The position numbers and the translations under genes are program-made. From Christensenella sp. UBA767 (lineage in GTDB: Bacteria; Bacillota; Clostridia; Christensenellales; CAG-917), in assembly GCA_002297185.1 (NCBI GenBank), contig DBJV01000098.1:2760-18529 (forward strand): a stretch of 15,770 nucleotides of DNA. The letters run 5' to 3'. The notes beneath the pieces are model-generated. The model had not been told where the DNA came from and ran no database searches. It saw nothing but the letters and a program-made list of their open reading frames with translations. Below are positions 13,152-15,770 of this stretch, in pieces (the first letter of the stretch is position 1; each line of letters opens with the position of its first letter).

Positions 13152-13182
13152 GTTTGCAGAAAATAAATTTAGTGAGGCTTTT

Positions 13183-14544
13183 ATGGATTACACTTATAAA
13201 AGACAAAACGTTTACGCATTGGCGGACGAAAAGCAACTTTCCGTCATCAGCGAATATGCAGAAGGTTACAAAAAATTCCTCGACAACGGCAAGACCGAGA
13301 GGGAAGTGGTGGCTGAAAGCGTCGCTATGATCGAGGCGAAGGGCTACAAAGCATACGTTCTCGGCGACAAAATCAACCCCGGCGACAAACTCTACTACAA
13401 CAATCGCGGCAAAGGACTTTTCATCATCCGCGCAGGCAAGGCAGACGTTGCAAAGAACGGCGTTCGCATTCTCGTGGCGCACGTTGACAGCCCCCGTCTT
13501 GACCTCAAGCAAGTTCCGCTCTACGAAAAAGCGGATATGGCGTATCTCAAGACGCACTATTACGGCGGCATTAAGAAGTACCAATGGCTCACCATTCCTC
13601 TTGCGCTTCACGGCGTAGTGATGCTCAAAGACGGCAGCAAAGTCACGCTCAGAGTCGGCGAGGACGAAAACGATCCCGTATTCTACATCACGGACTTGCT
13701 CCCGCACCTCTCTCAAGAGCTTAACACCAAGACGATAGCAGACGGTTTCCAAGCGGAAAACCTCAACCTGCTCGTTGGCGGCATCCCCGTAAAAGGCGAT
13801 GAAAAAGACGCAGTCAAGAAAGGCGTTTTGAACATCCTCAACGACAAGTACGGCATTTGCGAAGAGGACTTCATTTCCGCAGAACTCGAGGCAGTCCCTG
13901 CAGTCAAGGCAAAGGACGTCGGTTTTGACAGAGCGTACGTGGCAAGCTACGGCCACGACGACAGAGTGTGCGCTTATCCCGAAATCACCGCAACCCTTGA
14001 GGCAAACACCGACCAAACGGTTATGTGCATTCTCGCCGACAAGGAAGAAATCGGTTCCGAGGGCAACACGGGCATGCAATGCGTTCTTATCAACGACTTG
14101 CTCAATGAAATCGCAAAGAGCTACGGCGCAAATTCGTCCGTCGTGAGAGAAAACTCCAAGTGCATCTCCGCAGACGTCACCGCAGGTTACGATCCTGCAT
14201 TCGCGTCCGCATTCGAGGATATGAACGCAGGGCACGTCAACTTCGGCGTTACGATGAACAAGTTTACTGGCGCACGCGGCAAATCCGGCTCCAACGACGC
14301 GTCGGCAGAGTATATCGGATACTTGCGCCAAGTGTTTGCAAAAGCAGGCATCGTATGGCAAACGGGCGAACTCGGCAGAGTGGATCTCGGCGGCGGCGGA
14401 ACGGTTGCAAAATTCATCTCCAATATGAATATTGACACCGTTGATATGGGCGTCCCCGTACTCTCCATGCACGCACCTTATGAACTTATTTCCAAAGGCG
14501 ACCTCTACACGGCGCACCAAGCGTTCGTAGCGTTTGTGGAATAA
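13183..14544 (+). CDS. M18-family metallo-aminopeptidase (aminopeptidase I type)
   Basis: 453 residues. A cytoplasmic di-zinc aminopeptidase of the M18 clan MH family, which usually forms large multimers. Ligands and catalytic residues are in place: H100-V-D102, D259 (G-H-D-D-R), the catalytic E288/E289 (D-K-E-E-I-G-S-E-G), D331 (S-A-D-V) and H430 (L-S-M-H-A-P). The frame runs back to a TTG at 13090, but that would lie upstream of the promoter; the ATG at 13183 has GAGG 5 bases before it and gives a sensible N-terminus. Family members prefer acidic or neutral residues; the specificity here is not readable. Confidence 0.94.
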   Translation: MDYTYKRQNVYALADEKQLSVISEYAEGYKKFLDNGKTEREVVAESVAMIEAKGYKAYVLGDKINPGDKLYYNNRGKGLFIIRAGKADVAKNGVRILVAHVDSPRLDLKQVPLYEKADMAYLKTHYYGGIKKYQWLTIPLALHGVVMLKDGSKVTLRVGEDENDPVFYITDLLPHLSQELNTKTIADGFQAENLNLLVGGIPVKGDEKDAVKKGVLNILNDKYGICEEDFISAELEAVPAVKAKDVGFDRAYVASYGHDDRVCAYPEITATLEANTDQTVMCILADKEEIGSEGNTGMQCVLINDLLNEIAKSYGANSSVVRENSKCISADVTAGYDPAFASAFEDMNAGHVNFGVTMNKFTGARGKSGSNDASAEYIGYLRQVFAKAGIVWQTGELGRVDLGGGGTVAKFISNMNIDTVDMGVPVLSMHAPYELISKGDLYTAHQAFVAFVE

Positions 14545-14564
14545 TCAAACGATTTAGCATAACG

Positions 14565-14593
14565 AAAAGGACTTGCAATCGCAAGTCCTTTTT
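14565..14593. terminator. Bidirectional terminator between the two M18 genes
   Basis: AAAAGGACTTGC pairs perfectly with GCAAGTCCTTTT around an AATC loop, followed by T on the + strand and four T on the - strand. It lies 20 bases after the first M18 stop and 53 bases beyond the stop of the opposing gene. Confidence 0.92.
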
Positions 14594-14646
14594 CATTGCT
14601 CAATTTCAATTTGTTTTGCACGAAAACGACGTTTAAGTGTCTGTTT

Positions 14647-15770
14647 TTATAATTTTATCTCTATGTTTTGTCCTTTTTGCAAGATTGCGCAGCCGAGGAA
14701 AGCGTTTACGCACTTTTGCATTTTTGCTATATCCGTTGCGCCCACCGTTTCGACTGCGGAGTGCATCGCAAGTTGCGCAAGCCCTATGTCGCAAGCGTTC
14801 ATCGCAAGGTTTGCGCTTGTCATAAGACCAATGGTGCTGCCGCAACGCAAATCCGAATGATTGTAATAATCCTGATATTCAACGCCTGCCTTGTCAAGCA
14901 TAGTTTTGACCACTGCGGAAGAGAACCCGTCCGTCGAGTAGTTGGTGTGGTGTTTTATCACGATGCCGCCGTTGAGATACACTCGCTCTTTGATATCCGA
15001 CTTTTCGGGGAATGAGGGGTGCATCGCATGTCCGTTGTCGATAGAGAGGATAAAACCGTTTTCGCAAGCGGCGATAAATTCGTCCTTGCTCTTGCCCAGT
15101 CCGCGCGCAATCTTTTTCAGCACGTTGCGAAGGAGTGCGGAGTTTGCGCCTTGTTTCGTGCGGCTGCCCACTTCCTCGTTGTCAAAGCAGCACGCAAGCG
15201 CGACGTTTTGCGGATCGCATTCGACGATTGCCTGCATAGACGCATACACGCTCGTGAGGTTATCTATTCTCGGCGAGCAGAGGTATTCCTCGTTCACGCC
15301 GCTAAAATAAGGAGCAGTCGCAGGCACCACGTACAAGTCCGCGTCCACGATTTCGTCCTTTGAGAGAGTGGAATACAAATCCTCGACGTTGCCCAAAAGC
15401 GGCAACATATCCTTCTGCACGCTCAACGCCATACCGTTGTTGACGGTGGGGTTGTGGTGTATCGCAACGGACGGAATTTGTACGTTGTACTTGCTCTCAA
15501 CAACTTTGCTTACGAGCTTGTCGCCGTGTCTTTCAAGCACGCGCCCTGCGATTTTAAGCGGAGCGTCAAGCATGGAGTAGAGGATAAGTCCGCCGTACTC
15601 TTCCACGTTGACTCGCGCGCCCTCTGGCGTTTGCACGAGGCTGTTGCCCTTCACTTTGAGGCAAGGCGAATCCGTGTGGCTTTCTGCAATATTGAAAGCA
15701 AAGTTTTCGCCCACTCTGAACGCAATGAGCGCGCTGTCGTTCTTCGTCACGTAATATTTACCGCCCTTTG
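14647..15770 (-). CDS. M18-family aminopeptidase (aspartyl aminopeptidase type), N-terminus beyond the window
   Basis: 373 residues are visible; about 60 are missing compared with the usual 430. The frame stays open to the right edge and reads K-G-G-K-Y-Y-V-T before the GTG at 15750, which matches the conserved G-x-x-Y-Y-x-T motif of M18 enzymes, so the true start is outside. Metal and catalytic motifs: E-S-H-T-D-S-P, P-R-I-D-N-L, C-F-D-N-E-E-V-G-S, S-I-D-N-G-H-A-M-H-P and M-H-S-A-V-E. This belongs to the ApeB/DNPEP-like branch, distinct from the aminopeptidase I type encoded opposite. The C-terminal two-thirds look intact. Confidence 0.93.
   Translation of the reverse strand, partial: KGGKYYVTKNDSALIAFRVGENFAFNIAESHTDSPCLKVKGNSLVQTPEGARVNVEEYGGLILYSMLDAPLKIAGRVLERHGDKLVSKVVESKYNVQIPSVAIHHNPTVNNGMALSVQKDMLPLLGNVEDLYSTLSKDEIVDADLYVVPATAPYFSGVNEEYLCSPRIDNLTSVYASMQAIVECDPQNVALACCFDNEEVGSRTKQGANSALLRNVLKKIARGLGKSKDEFIAACENGFILSIDNGHAMHPSFPEKSDIKERVYLNGGIVIKHHTNYSTDGFSSAVVKTMLDKAGVEYQDYYNHSDLRCGSTIGLMTSANLAMNACDIGLAQLAMHSAVETVGATDIAKMQKCVNAFLGCAILQKGQNIEIKL

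Noticed and set aside
13090..13182. N-terminal extension of the M18 protein from the TTG at 13090
   Set aside because: It spans the promoter at 13124-13151 and lacks a ribosome binding site; the ATG at 13183 has both.
13111..14520. 469-codon open frame on the - strand
   Set aside because: Antisense to the M18 aminopeptidase with all catalytic motifs; the frame stays open because of codon bias. No ribosome binding site or recognisable protein.
1..15770. CRISPR array, tRNA or rRNA genes, insertion sequences, phage genes
   Set aside because: No regularly spaced direct repeats, cloverleaf sequences, transposase or integrase motifs were seen in the window.

Overview
The window looks like a chromosomal segment of a Gram-positive-type bacterium of the Bacillota, most likely an uncultured Clostridia-like lineage. 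The reasons are the gene order of the ribosomal superoperon, strong GGAGG ribosome binding sites, zinc-finger forms of S14, S4, L36 and adenylate kinase, a KOW protein between map and infA, rpsD inside the alpha operon, and the long clostridial form of L17. The species assignment is an inference; no rRNA gene is present.

Bases 1-9305 are the end of the S10/spc region and the whole alpha region, all on the + strand: the last codons of rplE, then rpsN, rpsH, rplF, rplR, rpsE, rpmD, rplO, secY, adk, map, a KOW-domain gene, infA, rpmJ, rpsM, rpsK, rpsD, rpoA and rplQ. Two gaps break the tight packing. The 99-base secY-adk gap holds a long hairpin and a near-consensus extended -10 promoter so close to adk that its mRNA should be leaderless. 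The 170-base rpmJ-rpsM gap holds two strong RNA stem-loops and is a candidate leader for control of the alpha operon, which here encodes S4. A rho-independent terminator follows rplQ.

From 9306 the content changes to short single-gene units with their own promoters and terminators: a lipoprotein of unknown function (+), an M29 metallo-aminopeptidase (-), two membrane proteins with SHOCT domains (-), a small XRE-type repressor (+), an M18 aminopeptidase (+), and a second M18 aminopeptidase of a different subtype (-) that runs off the right edge. Convergent pairs share bidirectional terminators.

The most distinctive accessory feature is the intergenic region 12798-12877. Two near-identical 17-bp perfect inverted repeats, exactly 30 bp apart, lie between the divergent XRE gene and the TM2-SHOCT gene. 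One sits between the -35 and -10 of the TM2-SHOCT promoter and the other just after its predicted transcription start. This suggests a self-contained, repressor-controlled module of SHOCT membrane proteins whose function is unknown.
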